From an uncultured SAR86 cluster bacterium (GTDB lineage Bacteria > Pseudomonadota > Gammaproteobacteria > Magnimaribacterales > D2472), in assembly GCA_902557645.1 (NCBI GenBank), contig CACEAP010000001.1, positions 186,001 through 250,000 on the forward strand: a stretch of 64,000 nt of DNA, written 5' to 3'. Each line of letters opens with the position of its first letter. Position 1 is the first letter of the stretch. A program made the position numbers and the translations under genes. The notes beneath the pieces are model-generated. The model had not been told where the DNA came from. It searched no databases and was given only the letters and a program-made list of their open reading frames with translations. This document shows, piece after piece, positions 53,058 through 63,751 of this stretch.

Positions 53058-53750
53058 ATGACAAAAAATATACTTATTATTGGTGCTAGCTCAGATATTG
53101 GATTGGAAATATGCAAGCTTGCTAATGCAGATGGTCATAATATTTATGCAACCTCTAGAGATGATGTAAATGCAAATAATTTTGATAATTTTATTCAATT
53201 AGATCCTAACAAAAGTCTAGATGTGCTAGACGACATGCCTGAAAATATAGATGGATTGGTGTATTGCCCAGGTACTATCAACCTGAGATCTCTTCAAAGA
53301 CTTACCTTAGAGGACATAAAAAATGAAATGGAAGTAAATTTTTATGGTGCCTTTAATATTATTAAAAAAGTACTACCTAATTTAAAGAAAAATGATGGTG
53401 CATCAGTGGTGTTATTTTCAACAGTTGCAGTTAAGACCGGTATGCCAATGCATTCTTCTATAGCTGCAGCGAAAGGTGCATTAGAAGGTTTAGCAAAAAG
53501 CCTAGCAGCTGAATTAGCACCAAGAGTTGCTATAAATTGCGTAGCACCATCTATTGTTGATACTAAACTTGCAGCCAATATTTTATCAACTGATGAGCGT
53601 AAGCAGGCATCTGCTGATAGACATCCTTTAAAAACCATAGGATCTATAAATTCAATTGCAAATTCAGCATACTTTTTACTTCAAGCAAAAGAGAATTGGA
53701 TTTCAGGTCAAATTTTTAGACCTGATGGTGGATTATCTGCTTTAAAATAG
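53058..53750 (+). CDS. SDR-fold protein without the catalytic Tyr
   Basis: A 230-residue SDR. The cofactor loop IIGASSDIG (residues ~7-15), an NNAG-like CPGTINL and Ser121 (LFSTVAV) are present, but the Y-x3-K motif reads I135-AAA-K139: the Tyr is replaced by Ile. The rest (LAAELAPRVAINCVAPSIVDT, ISGQIFRPDGGLSAL) is well preserved, so the gene is under selection. It is unlikely to be a standard dehydrogenase and may be a binding or structural protein. It follows prpD by six bases and precedes aroC. Confidence 0.85.
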   Translation: MTKNILIIGASSDIGLEICKLANADGHNIYATSRDDVNANNFDNFIQLDPNKSLDVLDDMPENIDGLVYCPGTINLRSLQRLTLEDIKNEMEVNFYGAFNIIKKVLPNLKKNDGASVVLFSTVAVKTGMPMHSSIAAAKGALEGLAKSLAAELAPRVAINCVAPSIVDTKLAANILSTDERKQASADRHPLKTIGSINSIANSAYFLLQAKENWISGQIFRPDGGLSALK

Positions 53751-53770
53751 GGCTTTATTGCATTTTGGAC

Positions 53771-53776
53771 TATAAT
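53771..53776 (+). promoter_or_regulatory. TATAAT -10 box directly before aroC
   Basis: The perfect hexamer ends seven bases before the aroC ATG, predicting a leader of about one base. No Shine-Dalgarno and no clear -35 are seen. It would start the long aroC-to-accD run. Confidence 0.5.
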
Positions 53777-53783
53777 CATTGCC

Positions 53784-54869
53784 ATGTCAGGCAATACATT
53801 TGGAGAATTGTTTAAAGTTACGTCCTTTGGCGAAAGCCACGGGAAGGCTTTGGGCTGCATAATTGATGGTTGTCCTCCGCAAATTGAGCTTTGCGAAGCT
53901 GATATTCAAAGTGAGCTAAACCGCAGAAAACCAGGCCAATCTGACGTTACTACCCAAAGAAAAGAAGATGATGCTGTAGAGATACTCTCAGGAGTGTTTG
54001 AAGGAAAAACTACCGGAACGCCTATTAGTTTGATTATTTACAACCAAGATCAAAGATCCAAGGACTATTCAGCTATAAAAGATACTTTTAGACCCAATCA
54101 TGCTGATATTACTTATCAAGCTAAATATGGTCATAGAGACTATAGAGGTGGTGGCAGATCAAGTGCGCGAGAAACTGCAATGCGCGTTGCCGCAGGAGCT
54201 GTTGCTAAAAAATATCTTGAGAGCTTAGGGGTAAAAACTACTGGCTATGTAAGTCAGATTGGTCGTATTAAAGGTGAGACTATCAATCCTAGTGATGCGA
54301 ATACTAATAAGTACTTCTTTGCTGACACATCCAAATTAGGTGATTTAGATACTATGTTTGCTGAGCTTATAGCAGAAGGTAATTCAGTAGGAGCTAAATT
54401 AGGCGTCGCTATACAAAATTGTCCCGTAGGTCTTGGAGCCCCTGTTTTTGATAAGCTAGATGCAGATTTAGCTAAAGCTATGATGAGCATTAATGCTGTT
54501 AAATCTGTATCCATTGGCAATACTGATGATATTTTAAATCTAAAAGGCTCTGAAGTAAGAGATGAAATGCGAGCAGATGGTTTTACTTCAAATAATGCAG
54601 GTGGAATCCTTGGCGGCATTTCAAATGGCGATACTATTAATATAGATTTTATAATTAAACCAACCTCAAGCATCAAATCAAAAGGTAAAAGCGTTGATAC
54701 TGATGGTAAAGAAGTTGATATTGAAGTTACCGGTAGACATGATCCTTGTGTTGGTATTCGAGCAGTTCCAATTGCTGAAGCCATGGCTAATTTAGTGATC
54801 ATGGATCACTTATTACGCAACCGAGCTCAATGTGGAGACATTAAGCAAGAACTCCCATTTACTAAGTAA
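53784..54869 (+). CDS. aroC: Chorismate synthase
   Basis: A 361-residue FMN-dependent enzyme that closes the shikimate pathway by converting EPSP to chorismate. [19 protein letters not shown], the central [17 protein letters not shown] and [17 protein letters not shown] (each in the family's PROSITE-type positions) are intact. It stands at the head of a run including trpFBA, which draws on chorismate. leuC starts one base after its stop. Confidence 0.97.
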   Translation: MSGNTFGELFKVTSFGESHGKALGCIIDGCPPQIELCEADIQSELNRRKPGQSDVTTQRKEDDAVEILSGVFEGKTTGTPISLIIYNQDQRSKDYSAIKDTFRPNHADITYQAKYGHRDYRGGGRSSARETAMRVAAGAVAKKYLESLGVKTTGYVSQIGRIKGETINPSDANTNKYFFADTSKLGDLDTMFAELIAEGNSVGAKLGVAIQNCPVGLGAPVFDKLDADLAKAMMSINAVKSVSIGNTDDILNLKGSEVRDEMRADGFTSNNAGGILGGISNGDTINIDFIIKPTSSIKSKGKSVDTDGKEVDIEVTGRHDPCVGIRAVPIAEAMANLVIMDHLLRNRAQCGDIKQELPFTK

Positions 54870-54870
54870 T

Positions 54871-56271
54871 ATGCCAAAGACTTTATACGACAAGCTTTGG
54901 AATGAGCATCACATTACTGCCTTAGATTCAGGTGAATCACTACTTTATATAGATAGGCATTATTTACATGAGGTCACTTCACCACAAGCCTTTGAAGGTT
55001 TAGCAAAAAAGCATTTAGCACCATGGAGACTCAACGCTAATATCGCCACACCAGATCACAATGTACCTACTGAAAGAGGTGGTGCTTTTAATATGGAGTC
55101 AATTGAAGATGAAATTTCAAAGATTCAGGTTATTGAGCTAGATAAGAACTGTAATAGATTTGGTATTAAACAATTTGATATCACCTCGGAAAATCAAGGT
55201 ATTGTTCATGTTATAGGACCAGAACTGGGTTATACACTACCAGGCATGACGATTGTTTGTGGCGATTCTCATACCTCTACTCATGGAGCCTTTGGTTGCT
55301 TGGCTATGGGTATAGGAACTTCTGAGGTTGAGCATGTTTTAGCAACCCAAAGTTTAAAAGTATCAAAGTTAAAAAATATGCATGTTCGTTTTGATGGCAA
55401 TCCTCAAGCTGGTGTTACTTCCAAAGATATTGTTTTATATTTAATTGGAAAAATTGGTACGGCTGGTGGTAATGGTCATGCAATAGAATTTTCAGGCTCT
55501 TATATAGATAGTATTTCCATGGAAGCAAGAATGACTATTTGTAATATGGCAATTGAAGCTGGAGCTAAAGTAGGCTTAATAGCACCAGATGCAACTACTC
55601 TCAATTATGTAAAAGAGCATAGTGATCTAGATCCTGACTTACTTAAACAAGCGGAGGCACATTGGGATACCTTAAAAACCGATGAAAAAGCAGTTTTTGA
55701 TAAAGAAATTATTATTGATATCTCTTCTATTAAATCTCAAGTTACTTGGGGGACCTCTCCTGAAATGGTAGTGGATTTTGATGGCTATATTCCAGATCCA
55801 GAACATGTACCAGAGGATAAAAAGAAGAATATTCAACTTGCAAAACAGTATATGGGTATTGCTAAAGATGAAAAGTTAACCGATCTTAAATTTGATAAAG
55901 TTTTTATTGGCTCATGCACAAATTCACGTATAGAAGACCTACGAGAGGCAGCAAGTATTGTTGAAGGTAAGCAAGTAGCAGATACTATTATCGAAGCTAT
56001 AGTTGTTCCAGGTTCCGGCATGGTAAAGCTTCAAGCTGAAGCCGAAGGCTTGGATAAAATCTTTAAAGCAGCTGGATTTATCTGGAGAGATCCAGGATGC
56101 TCTATGTGTTTAGGTATGAACCCAGATCAATTAAAGCCTTATGAAAGATGTGCATCTACTTCAAATAGAAATTTTGAAGGTCGTCAAGGTAATCTTGGTA
56201 GAACTCATTTAATGAGTCCTATGATGGCAGCTTTAACAGCTATCAATGGCACAGTGAGCAATCCATCATGA
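54871..56271 (+). CDS. leuC: 3-Isopropylmalate dehydratase, large subunit
   Basis: A 466-residue [4Fe-4S] enzyme that with LeuD interconverts 2- and 3-isopropylmalate. The cluster Cys residues lie in FIGSCTNSR and [26 protein letters not shown] and [11 protein letters not shown] are further landmarks. The start [10 protein letters not shown] matches known LeuC N-termini; a possible upstream ATG inside aroC would add 13 unrelated residues. It overlaps leuD as ATGA. Confidence 0.97.
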   Translation: MPKTLYDKLWNEHHITALDSGESLLYIDRHYLHEVTSPQAFEGLAKKHLAPWRLNANIATPDHNVPTERGGAFNMESIEDEISKIQVIELDKNCNRFGIKQFDITSENQGIVHVIGPELGYTLPGMTIVCGDSHTSTHGAFGCLAMGIGTSEVEHVLATQSLKVSKLKNMHVRFDGNPQAGVTSKDIVLYLIGKIGTAGGNGHAIEFSGSYIDSISMEARMTICNMAIEAGAKVGLIAPDATTLNYVKEHSDLDPDLLKQAEAHWDTLKTDEKAVFDKEIIIDISSIKSQVTWGTSPEMVVDFDGYIPDPEHVPEDKKKNIQLAKQYMGIAKDEKLTDLKFDKVFIGSCTNSRIEDLREAASIVEGKQVADTIIEAIVVPGSGMVKLQAEAEGLDKIFKAAGFIWRDPGCSMCLGMNPDQLKPYERCASTSNRNFEGRQGNLGRTHLMSPMMAALTAINGTVSNPS

Positions 56272-56915
56272 AGTTGCAAGGTAACGAGTTACAAATTCAA
56301 GGTCTAGTTGCATGTATCGACAGGGATAACATTGATACTGATCAAATCATTCCAACTGAGTATTTAAAGTCGATTAAGAAATTTGGTTTTGAGGATTATT
56401 TATTTGATGGATGGAGATATCTTGATGACGGCAGGCTAGGTATTACTAAAGAGGAAAGGCAAATAAATAAAGATTTCATTCTAAATATTTCACCATATGA
56501 TCAAGCAAGCATCCTTTTAACTAGAGATAACTTTGGCTGTGGCTCTTCGAGAGAACATGCAGTATGGGCACTAAGAGATTTTGGTATAAAAACGGTCATT
56601 GCATCATCATTTGGTGATATTTTTTATAATAATTGCTTTAAAAATGGAGTTTTACCAATAAAGTTAAGTAAAAAGCAGATAGAAGAATTATTTTTACATT
56701 CATCAGACACTGCCAATGAAATAATAGTCAGCCTTGATGCTAAAAAACTAACCTCAGGTAATATTGATTACTCATTTGAGGTTAAAGATAATTTATTAGA
56801 AAGGATCATTCACGGTTTGGATGATGTTGATATAACATTACAAGACAAAGCTATAATTAAAACATTTGAAGACAATAGAATGAAAACAAAACCTTGGATA
56901 TATGCAAATGACTAA
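56268..56915 (+). CDS. leuD: 3-Isopropylmalate dehydratase, small subunit
   Basis: A 215-residue swivel-domain subunit. [37 protein letters not shown] and [18 protein letters not shown] are the LeuD pattern. Stoichiometric coupling with leuC is suggested by the ATGA overlap; the end overlaps leuB by eight bases. Confidence 0.96.
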   Translation: MKLQGNELQIQGLVACIDRDNIDTDQIIPTEYLKSIKKFGFEDYLFDGWRYLDDGRLGITKEERQINKDFILNISPYDQASILLTRDNFGCGSSREHAVWALRDFGIKTVIASSFGDIFYNNCFKNGVLPIKLSKKQIEELFLHSSDTANEIIVSLDAKKLTSGNIDYSFEVKDNLLERIIHGLDDVDITLQDKAIIKTFEDNRMKTKPWIYAND

Positions 56916-57984
56916 GAAGATTTTGATCCTACCAGGTGATGGAATAGGGCAAGAGGTAACTGCTGCAGCCAAAGAGGTTTTAGATTATTTGACTTCTGAG
57001 AATAATTTAGATTTTGCCATTACACATATGGATGTTGGCGGTACGGCATACCAAAATTCTGGTTCACCATTGCCTGATAAAGTTTTATCTGAAGCTAAAG
57101 CTTCTGATGCCATATTATTTGGAGCAGTTGGAGCACCGCAATGGGATGATTTGGACTGGGAGCATAGACCAGAACAAGCTTTACTAGGATTAAGAAAAGA
57201 ATTGGAATTATTTGCTAATTTAAGACCAGCTTTTTTGTTTAATGAATTAGCTTCAGCTTCTCCTATTAAAAATAATATTATTGAGAATCTAGATATTCTT
57301 ATTGTCAGAGAGCTCACTGGAGGTATTTACTTTGGAGAGCCTCGAGGTTTAATTACAACAGAATCACCCAATTATGCTTTTAATACTATGATCTATAATG
57401 AAGATGAAATTAGACGCATTGCTAAAGTAGCATTTGAATCAGCACAAAAGAGAAGTGGAAGACTGTGCTCAGTTGAGAAAGCTAATGTATTAGAGGTATC
57501 AAAATTTTGGCGTTCTGTGGTTTCTGATATGGCTAAAGATTATCCTGATGTCGAGCTTTCTCATCAGCTTGCTGATAACACTGCTATGCAGCTAGTTCTT
57601 AACCCAAATCAATACGATGTCATAGTTTCAAGTAATCTTTTTGGCGATATACTTTCCGATATAGCTGCAACTTTATCAGGTTCTATCGGCATGCTGCCAT
57701 CAGCATCCTTAAATAGCACTTCGCAGGGCATGTATGAGCCTTGCCACGGCAGCGCCCCTGATATTGCTGGCCAAAATATTGCAAATCCAATTGCTATGAT
57801 TGCCTCGCTTGCTATGGCGCTGAAATATTCATTAAATGAAGCAAAGCTAGCTGAGAGAATCGATAATGCTATTAAAACATTTATTAGCAACGGTCATAGA
57901 ACTAAAGATATAAGCACAGACGATAACTTTTTAAATACAGATCAAGTTGCTCCAATACTTATTGAGATATTAAAAAATGACTAA
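56908..57984 (+). CDS. leuB: 3-Isopropylmalate dehydrogenase
   Basis: A 358-residue NAD-dependent decarboxylating dehydrogenase of leucine synthesis. ILPGDGIGQEV opens the protein; RPAFLF, VRELTGGIYFGEPRG, the metal-binding SNLFGDILSDIAA and GSAPDIAGQNIANPIA are diagnostic. The ATG at 56908 (MTKKIL) is favoured; another lies two codons upstream. leuA is not in the window. Confidence 0.96.
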   Translation: MTKKILILPGDGIGQEVTAAAKEVLDYLTSENNLDFAITHMDVGGTAYQNSGSPLPDKVLSEAKASDAILFGAVGAPQWDDLDWEHRPEQALLGLRKELELFANLRPAFLFNELASASPIKNNIIENLDILIVRELTGGIYFGEPRGLITTESPNYAFNTMIYNEDEIRRIAKVAFESAQKRSGRLCSVEKANVLEVSKFWRSVVSDMAKDYPDVELSHQLADNTAMQLVLNPNQYDVIVSSNLFGDILSDIAATLSGSIGMLPSASLNSTSQGMYEPCHGSAPDIAGQNIANPIAMIASLAMALKYSLNEAKLAERIDNAIKTFISNGHRTKDISTDDNFLNTDQVAPILIEILKND

Positions 57985-58999
57985 ATCAATCAATCTCGCT
58001 TTAGTTGGCGCTTCAGGCGTTGTTGGGACAAAGATTATCCAATTGTTAGAAAAAAAAGGATTAGCAATAGATAACTTTTATCCCCTAGGTAATGCATCAG
58101 CAGGGCAAAAGCTAGAGTTTAATAGCTCTGAATATACAATTAATAATATCGATAGTTTTGATCCATCAAAAGCAGATTTAACTATCTTTTCTGCAGGTTC
58201 TGAGGTTGCTAAAAAGTATGGTGAAGCTTATGTTGAAGCTGGTAGTTATGTGATCGACTTATCATCTCATTTTAGATATGAAGAGGATGTGCCTTTAGTA
58301 ATACCTGAGATAAATGGTGCAGAGCTAGAAACTCTTAACGCCCCAAACTTAATAGCAAATCCTAATTGCTCTACTTCACAATTATTAGTTGCTTTAAAGC
58401 CTATTCATGATGAGTTAAATATTGAATTTATAAATATTGCCACCTATCAGGCAGTCTCTGGTACTGGTAAGGCTGCAGTAGAAGAATTAAATAATCAAAC
58501 CTACTTTTCAGAATCAAATCATGAACCTTCAGTTTATCCAAAACCTATTGCTTTTAATGCTATTCCGCAATGTGATATTTTTTTAGACAATAACTTTACC
58601 AAAGAAGAAATGAAGCTAGTTTGGGAAACTCATAAAATTTTAGATCCAAATATAGCTGTACAGGCTACATGTGTAAGAGTTCCAGTTTTTAATGGACACT
58701 CAGAGGCAGTTTTTTTTAAAACATCTCGTTCAACAAGACGCCAAGATTTATTAGAACTTTTAAAAAATGTCTCAGGTATAAAAGTTTTAGATAATCCAGA
58801 TTTATTGGAATATCCTACTCCAGTTGAACATGCAAATGATACAGAAGATGTCTATGTTGGCAGAGTGCGTGTACAAGAGCTTGCAAATGAGACATGGGTA
58901 TCTATGTGGGTAGTGGCAGATAATGTTTATGGAAAAGGTGCTGCGCTAAATGCTGTACAGATTGCGCAAACTTTAGTTAATCTCAGCAAATTCTCATGA
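57977..58999 (+). CDS. asd: Aspartate-semialdehyde dehydrogenase
   Basis: A 340-residue enzyme forming aspartate semialdehyde for lysine, threonine, methionine and cell-wall diaminopimelate. LVGASGVVGTKI is the NADP loop, Cys131 in NPNCSTSQ the nucleophile, and VRVPVFNGHSEAVF holds substrate-binding residues. The length and the QAVSGTGKAAVEEL segment place it in the Gram-negative Usg/Asd2-like branch. Overlaps leuB by eight and fimV by four bases. Confidence 0.95.
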   Translation: MTKSINLALVGASGVVGTKIIQLLEKKGLAIDNFYPLGNASAGQKLEFNSSEYTINNIDSFDPSKADLTIFSAGSEVAKKYGEAYVEAGSYVIDLSSHFRYEEDVPLVIPEINGAELETLNAPNLIANPNCSTSQLLVALKPIHDELNIEFINIATYQAVSGTGKAAVEELNNQTYFSESNHEPSVYPKPIAFNAIPQCDIFLDNNFTKEEMKLVWETHKILDPNIAVQATCVRVPVFNGHSEAVFFKTSRSTRRQDLLELLKNVSGIKVLDNPDLLEYPTPVEHANDTEDVYVGRVRVQELANETWVSMWVVADNVYGKGAALNAVQIAQTLVNLSKFS

Positions 59000-60366
59000 A
59001 AAGAATCTTAGCTTTATTACTTTCATTTAGCTTTGGCATCCAAGCTGACATAGCTTTATCTTCACCAAAAGTAAGTGTTAATGAACAAGGTCAATTTTTA
59101 ATTAGATTTAGTGTTAACTCTGATTCTGCTATTAGAAGCAAGGATTTTGTTTTAAACGAATACCAATCAGAGATACCCTTAGAGGATAACTTGATAGCTT
59201 TTACACTTTTTGAGGAAGAGGGTGATACTGATAAATTTACTATTGCTCTTGGTAATGATTATCCTGAAGATTATTTTAGCTTTCAACTTGTTATTAAAGA
59301 TGAGCTTAAAAAGAATGTATTTATATTCTTACCATCTAGATATAAAAGTTTTTCTCGCCAACCTGCTTATGAGGCTCCAAAAGTAACTTTAAATACAAAA
59401 ATAGCAAGCTCAAGTGCTGATCAATTGATAGAAGAAAGTTTATCTGAATCGATCCAGCTTATAGAAGACGACTTAGTTACTATAGATTCGAGTAGTCAAG
59501 ATGTTAATGAGCAGGAAGAAGAAGCTATCATAAAAAGTTCTGAAATCACCACTATATGGAGTTTAGCATCATCTATAACCGCAGAAGTTGATGCAGATAT
59601 TTACCAAGTTATGTGGGCAATTTTTCTTGCAAATGAAGCTGCTTTTATTGATGGAAATATTAATTTAGTTAGAGCTGATATTGATTTAGTAATTCCAGCT
59701 GATAGTGTTTTATCAAACATTTCTAGCAGTTTTGCAAAAGATAGTATTCAGGCTATGAATTCTAGCACTCAAAGAATTGGAGTTTCTAAAAATATAAAAT
59801 CTATCCTAACTTTAACAGCTCCAAAAGATGATATAGAAATAGTGCCGACGACAAGCGAGGTAATTGAAGAAATTATAGAACCCATTATTCAGGAGCCTAA
59901 AACTGTAGATTTAGCTAATTTAAATCCTGAGGATTTCATCGAAACCAATTCAAAAACTATTGAGCTAGGTGCAGAAAATGAACCTTTAGAAAAACTTCAG
60001 GAAGCTGCTAGTGTTGAATCTAATGCTATTGGAGCTTTAGATTTACTCTTGGTTGGTCTTGCAGCATTAGTTGTTGGATTTGTAATCGCAATTTTTTATA
60101 TTCAAAGAAATACTAAGACATCTGTAAGCGTTATTGAAGAAGATATTTATGATTTTGATAATCCGGCTGATGAGGGTGGTATTGAAGGTTTACCAAGTGG
60201 CTTAAGTGTCAAAAACGATCTAGATACACAGCAGCTAGATTTAGCAATGACTTATGTTGAGATGGGTAACCTAGATGATGCAAAAGCAATTTTAGAAGCA
60301 TTGGTTAACTCAACTGATGATGATAATTTGAAGGCTGAAGCTGAACTACTGCTTTTAAAAACATAA
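58996..60366 (+). CDS. fimV: FimV/HubP-type polar scaffold protein
   Basis: A 456-residue membrane protein between asd and truA, the standard fimV locus. A signal peptide (ALLLSFSFGIQA) leads a beta-rich exported N-domain; the FimV-specific segment TIWSLASSITAEVDADIYQVMWAIF...GNINLVRADIDLVIP lies at about 190-240; one transmembrane helix is at about 345-370, and the cytoplasmic end (about 410-456) has the TPR-like FimV C-terminal domain LDLAMTYVEMGNLDDAKAILEAL (read in parts). It is about half the length of Pseudomonas FimV, having lost most of the acidic cytoplasmic linker. FimV/HubP organise cell poles and type IV pili. Confidence 0.87.
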   Translation: MKRILALLLSFSFGIQADIALSSPKVSVNEQGQFLIRFSVNSDSAIRSKDFVLNEYQSEIPLEDNLIAFTLFEEEGDTDKFTIALGNDYPEDYFSFQLVIKDELKKNVFIFLPSRYKSFSRQPAYEAPKVTLNTKIASSSADQLIEESLSESIQLIEDDLVTIDSSSQDVNEQEEEAIIKSSEITTIWSLASSITAEVDADIYQVMWAIFLANEAAFIDGNINLVRADIDLVIPADSVLSNISSSFAKDSIQAMNSSTQRIGVSKNIKSILTLTAPKDDIEIVPTTSEVIEEIIEPIIQEPKTVDLANLNPEDFIETNSKTIELGAENEPLEKLQEAASVESNAIGALDLLLVGLAALVVGFVIAIFYIQRNTKTSVSVIEEDIYDFDNPADEGGIEGLPSGLSVKNDLDTQQLDLAMTYVEMGNLDDAKAILEALVNSTDDDNLKAEAELLLLKT

Positions 60367-60370
60367 TAAA

Positions 60371-61156
60371 GTGAGACTTGCTTGCACACTTGAGTACAAA
60401 GGTACTAATTATCACGGTTTCCAAGATCAAGCTGATTTACTTACTGTGCAAGGCCAGATCAATAGGGCTTTAAAAAAGATATCCATCGAACCTGAATCAT
60501 TTAACTATTCTGGGAGAACTGATGCTGGCGTTCATGCATTAGGACAAGTATTTGATTTTGAGACATCCGTAAAAAGAACTCCTGAGGATTGGTTAAATGG
60601 TTTAAATTCGAATTTACCAAAAACAATAGCAATTACTAGTATTCAAGAAGTAGAACCTGATTTTCATTCTAGATTTTCAGCTAAAGAAAGGTTTTATTCA
60701 TATGTTATTTATAATGCAAAAACCAAACCTCTTTTTTTTGATGATTATGTACATTGGGAGAACATACCTTTAGATCTGGAAGTTATGAATGACGCGGCAC
60801 AAGAATTAATAGGCAAACATGATTTTTCATCTTTTAGAAGCTCAAGTTGTGGTTCTAAAAATCCAATAAAAGACATTAAAACAATATCTTTAGAGCAAAA
60901 TGGCGCATTTATCATTATGAATATTTCAGCGACAGCTTTTTTGCATAATATGGTAAGAATTATTGCCGGAACCTTAATAAGTATTTCAAAAGGTGAGCTT
61001 ACAATGACTATGACTGAATTACTTGAAGCTAAAGATAGAAACCTTGCAGGCAAGACAGTATCTGCAAAAGGTTTATTTTTTCTAGGACCGCGTTATGATA
61101 AAAGTACTGGTATAAAAAGTCCTTATAGCAACCTTAAATCTAAGTTTAATTTATGA
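60371..61156 (+). CDS. truA: tRNA pseudouridine(38-40) synthase
   Basis: A 261-residue enzyme modifying tRNA anticodon arms. The catalytic Asp51 is in YSGRTDAGVHALGQ, with EYKGTNYHGFQ at the start and FLHNMVRIIAGTL near the end. Start is GTG four bases after the fimV stop. Overlaps trpF by four bases. Confidence 0.96.
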   Translation: MRLACTLEYKGTNYHGFQDQADLLTVQGQINRALKKISIEPESFNYSGRTDAGVHALGQVFDFETSVKRTPEDWLNGLNSNLPKTIAITSIQEVEPDFHSRFSAKERFYSYVIYNAKTKPLFFDDYVHWENIPLDLEVMNDAAQELIGKHDFSSFRSSSCGSKNPIKDIKTISLEQNGAFIIMNISATAFLHNMVRIIAGTLISISKGELTMTMTELLEAKDRNLAGKTVSAKGLFFLGPRYDKSTGIKSPYSNLKSKFNL

Positions 61157-61770
61157 AAGATATCGAAATAAAAATTTGTGGTATTTCAGACATCAATATA
61201 TTAGACGCGCTTTGTAATATAGAGATAGATTATGCTGGCTTTATTTTTTTTAATAATAGTCCTCGAAATGTGACTGCTAAATTTTTAAATAAAGTAACAT
61301 CAATTAACTTCAAAAAAATCAGACCAGTGTGTGTTTTTGTTAACCCAAGTGAAGCTGACGTTTATCAAGCTATTTCTTTCTTTGAAAATCCAATATTGCA
61401 ATTTCATGGTAATGAAACCAAAGACTTTTGTGAATCATTTGGATTTGATTATTGGAAAGCTATTCATATGGAATCTGCAGCATCTTTAGAGCAGATAGAT
61501 AATTATGACTCAGCTGATGCTTTGTTACTTGAAACTTATAAAGCAGATATTGTGGGTGGCACAGGTGAGGCATTTGATTGGAGCTATATAACAACAGATG
61601 TATTAGCTAATAATAATATTGTATTATCTGGTGGAATTAATCTTAAAAATGTTGATAATGCATTAAAGATTAAGCCTTGGTGTCTTGATATTAATTCAGG
61701 CGTGGAATCTGAACCAGGGATAAAAGACATAACTTTAATTAACACAATGGTAAATAAAATTACATCATGA
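61153..61770 (+). CDS. trpF: Phosphoribosylanthranilate isomerase
   Basis: A 205-residue TIM-barrel enzyme of tryptophan synthesis. [12 protein letters not shown] carries the catalytic Cys; [21 protein letters not shown] and [14 protein letters not shown] are the TrpF pattern, with [10 protein letters not shown] holding the acid Asp. Position after truA is classic for gammaproteobacteria related to Pseudomonas. Confidence 0.95.
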   Translation: MKDIEIKICGISDINILDALCNIEIDYAGFIFFNNSPRNVTAKFLNKVTSINFKKIRPVCVFVNPSEADVYQAISFFENPILQFHGNETKDFCESFGFDYWKAIHMESAASLEQIDNYDSADALLLETYKADIVGGTGEAFDWSYITTDVLANNNIVLSGGINLKNVDNALKIKPWCLDINSGVESEPGIKDITLINTMVNKITS

Positions 61771-62969
61771 GTAATAAAGATAATTATCCAGATATAAATG
61801 GATTTTTTGGTGAATACGGCGGCAAGTTCGTTCCAGAAACGCTTATGTATGCTCTTGACGAGCTAGAAACAACTTATCAACAACTTAAAGATAATCCTGA
61901 GTTTTTAAAAGAGTTTTATAAAGATCTATCGCACTTTGTTGGAAGGCCTTCACCTCTATATTTTGCTAAGCGTCTGACAGAACATTATGGGTCAGCAAAT
62001 ATATGGCTAAAAAGAGAAGACTTAAATCATACTGGCGCACATAAGATAAATAATACTGTTGGCCAGATTCTACTTGCCAAACATATGGGCAAAAAAAGAA
62101 TTATTGCTGAGACTGGAGCAGGACAGCATGGAGTTGCTACAGCCACCGTTGCTGCAAGATTAGGACTTGAATGCCATATCTACATGGGATCTGAGGATGT
62201 AAGAAGACAGTCACTAAATGTGTATAGAATTAAATTGTTAGGCGCGCATGTGCATCCAGTTGATTCAGGCTCAGCAACTCTTAAAGATGCTCTTAATGAA
62301 GCGCTGCGCGATTGGGTAACTAATGTTGATGATACTTATTATATTATTGGAAGCGTTACAGGACCCCATCCATATCCTATGATTGTTAGAGACTTTAATG
62401 CAGTAGTAGGTCAAGAAATTATTAAGCAATCGCAAGAATTATTTCAACAGCTACCCGATGCGGTTGTTGCCTGTGTTGGAGGTGGTTCAAATGCTATGGG
62501 AGCTTTTTATCCATTTATCAATGAAAAAGACGTGAGATTAATAGGGGTTGAGGCTGGAGGTAAGGGCGTCGAGACAGGTGAACATGCTGCACCATTAAAT
62601 GACGGTACTCCAGGAGTTTTACATGGAGCAAGAAGTTATTTAATGCAAGATGAAGCAGGACAGGTTAAAGATACTAAGTCTGTTTCTGCTGGATTAGACT
62701 ACCCTGGTGTAGGTCCTGAACATTCATGGTTAAAAGATACTAACCGTGCTGAATATGTCGCTGTAAGTGATGATGAGGCTCTAGAAGCCTTCCATCAATT
62801 AACTGAATTTGAAGGCATCATGCCAGCATTAGAAACAGCGCATGCTTTTGCTTATTTACCTAAATTGTTATCAGAATTAGATAACAAATCTAATATTGTT
62901 GTAAATGTTTCTGGCAGAGGGGATAAGGACATCAATACAGTTGCTGAAATAGATGGAATTGAATTTTGA
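61767..62969 (+). CDS. trpB: Tryptophan synthase beta subunit
   Basis: A 400-residue PLP enzyme joining indole and serine. Lys93 in [10 protein letters not shown] binds [28 protein letters not shown], the phosphate-binding GGGSNAMG and the monovalent-cation region [14 protein letters not shown] are present. It is a TrpB1-type chain that pairs with the adjacent trpA; the overlap is ATGA upstream and TTGA downstream. Confidence 0.97.
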   Translation: MSNKDNYPDINGFFGEYGGKFVPETLMYALDELETTYQQLKDNPEFLKEFYKDLSHFVGRPSPLYFAKRLTEHYGSANIWLKREDLNHTGAHKINNTVGQILLAKHMGKKRIIAETGAGQHGVATATVAARLGLECHIYMGSEDVRRQSLNVYRIKLLGAHVHPVDSGSATLKDALNEALRDWVTNVDDTYYIIGSVTGPHPYPMIVRDFNAVVGQEIIKQSQELFQQLPDAVVACVGGGSNAMGAFYPFINEKDVRLIGVEAGGKGVETGEHAAPLNDGTPGVLHGARSYLMQDEAGQVKDTKSVSAGLDYPGVGPEHSWLKDTNRAEYVAVSDDEALEAFHQLTEFEGIMPALETAHAFAYLPKLLSELDNKSNIVVNVSGRGDKDINTVAEIDGIEF

Positions 62970-63751
62970 ATAAACTTCAAGCTAAATTAACTGAACTCAA
63001 AACTAATAATAAAAAAGCCCTAGTTGCCTATTTGGTTGCTGGAGATCCTGATCTTGATTCAACTCTTGAGTTAATGCATTTATTTGTAAAATCAGGTGTT
63101 GATATTATAGAAATAGGGGTGCCTTTTACAGATCCAATAGCCGAGGGACCTATTATTCAAAAAGCTCATGATAGAGCACTAAAACTCAATATCTCTTTAG
63201 ATTTAATTATTGATATGGTTGTAGAATTTAGAAAAACCGATTCTGAAACACCTATAGTATTAATGGGTTATTTAAATACTTTTATTTCTTATTCTAAACT
63301 TCTAAATTCATCAGATGAGCTTGGTGTTGATGCAATTTTAGTTGTAGATATTCCTGGTGAGCTAAAATTAACCAACTACGGTATTACTAATTCTAATATT
63401 GATACTATTTCTCTCATCTCTCCAACAACTAGCAACGAAAGGATTCAACAAATTACTCAAAATAGCTCAGGGTTTATTTATTACGTAAATCTAAGAGGTG
63501 TTACCGGATCATCTAATTTAGATGTAAATGAAATAGAGAAAAATATTAACAAAATTCGTCAATATACAGATATACCCACACTTGCTGGTTTTGGTATTAA
63601 GTCACCTGAAGATGCCAAGATTCTTGCAAAGTCTGCTGATGGTGTTATTGTTGGTTCATCTATCGTAGAGATGATTGATAGTGCTAAAACTACAAAAGAT
63701 TTTAGTGAAATAGAAAACTATTTAAAGGATTTACATAAGGCAATTAATTAA
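62966..63751 (+). CDS. trpA: Tryptophan synthase alpha subunit
   Basis: A 261-residue TIM barrel that releases indole from indole-3-glycerol phosphate. The catalytic Glu ([15 protein letters not shown]) and Asp (VDIPGE) segments, plus [11 protein letters not shown] and [12 protein letters not shown], are intact. DPIAEGP differs by one residue from the more usual DP-x-ADGP. TTG start overlapping the trpB stop. Confidence 0.96.
   Translation: MNKLQAKLTELKTNNKKALVAYLVAGDPDLDSTLELMHLFVKSGVDIIEIGVPFTDPIAEGPIIQKAHDRALKLNISLDLIIDMVVEFRKTDSETPIVLMGYLNTFISYSKLLNSSDELGVDAILVVDIPGELKLTNYGITNSNIDTISLISPTTSNERIQQITQNSSGFIYYVNLRGVTGSSNLDVNEIEKNINKIRQYTDIPTLAGFGIKSPEDAKILAKSADGVIVGSSIVEMIDSAKTTKDFSEIENYLKDLHKAIN

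Noticed and set aside
54254-54802. 182-residue open frame on the minus strand inside aroC
   Set aside because: It is a codon-bias shadow of chorismate synthase; no protein-like motifs.
54870-61152. Leader-peptide attenuators for leu or trp genes
   Set aside because: The genes overlap or are separated by at most 4 bases, so there is no room.
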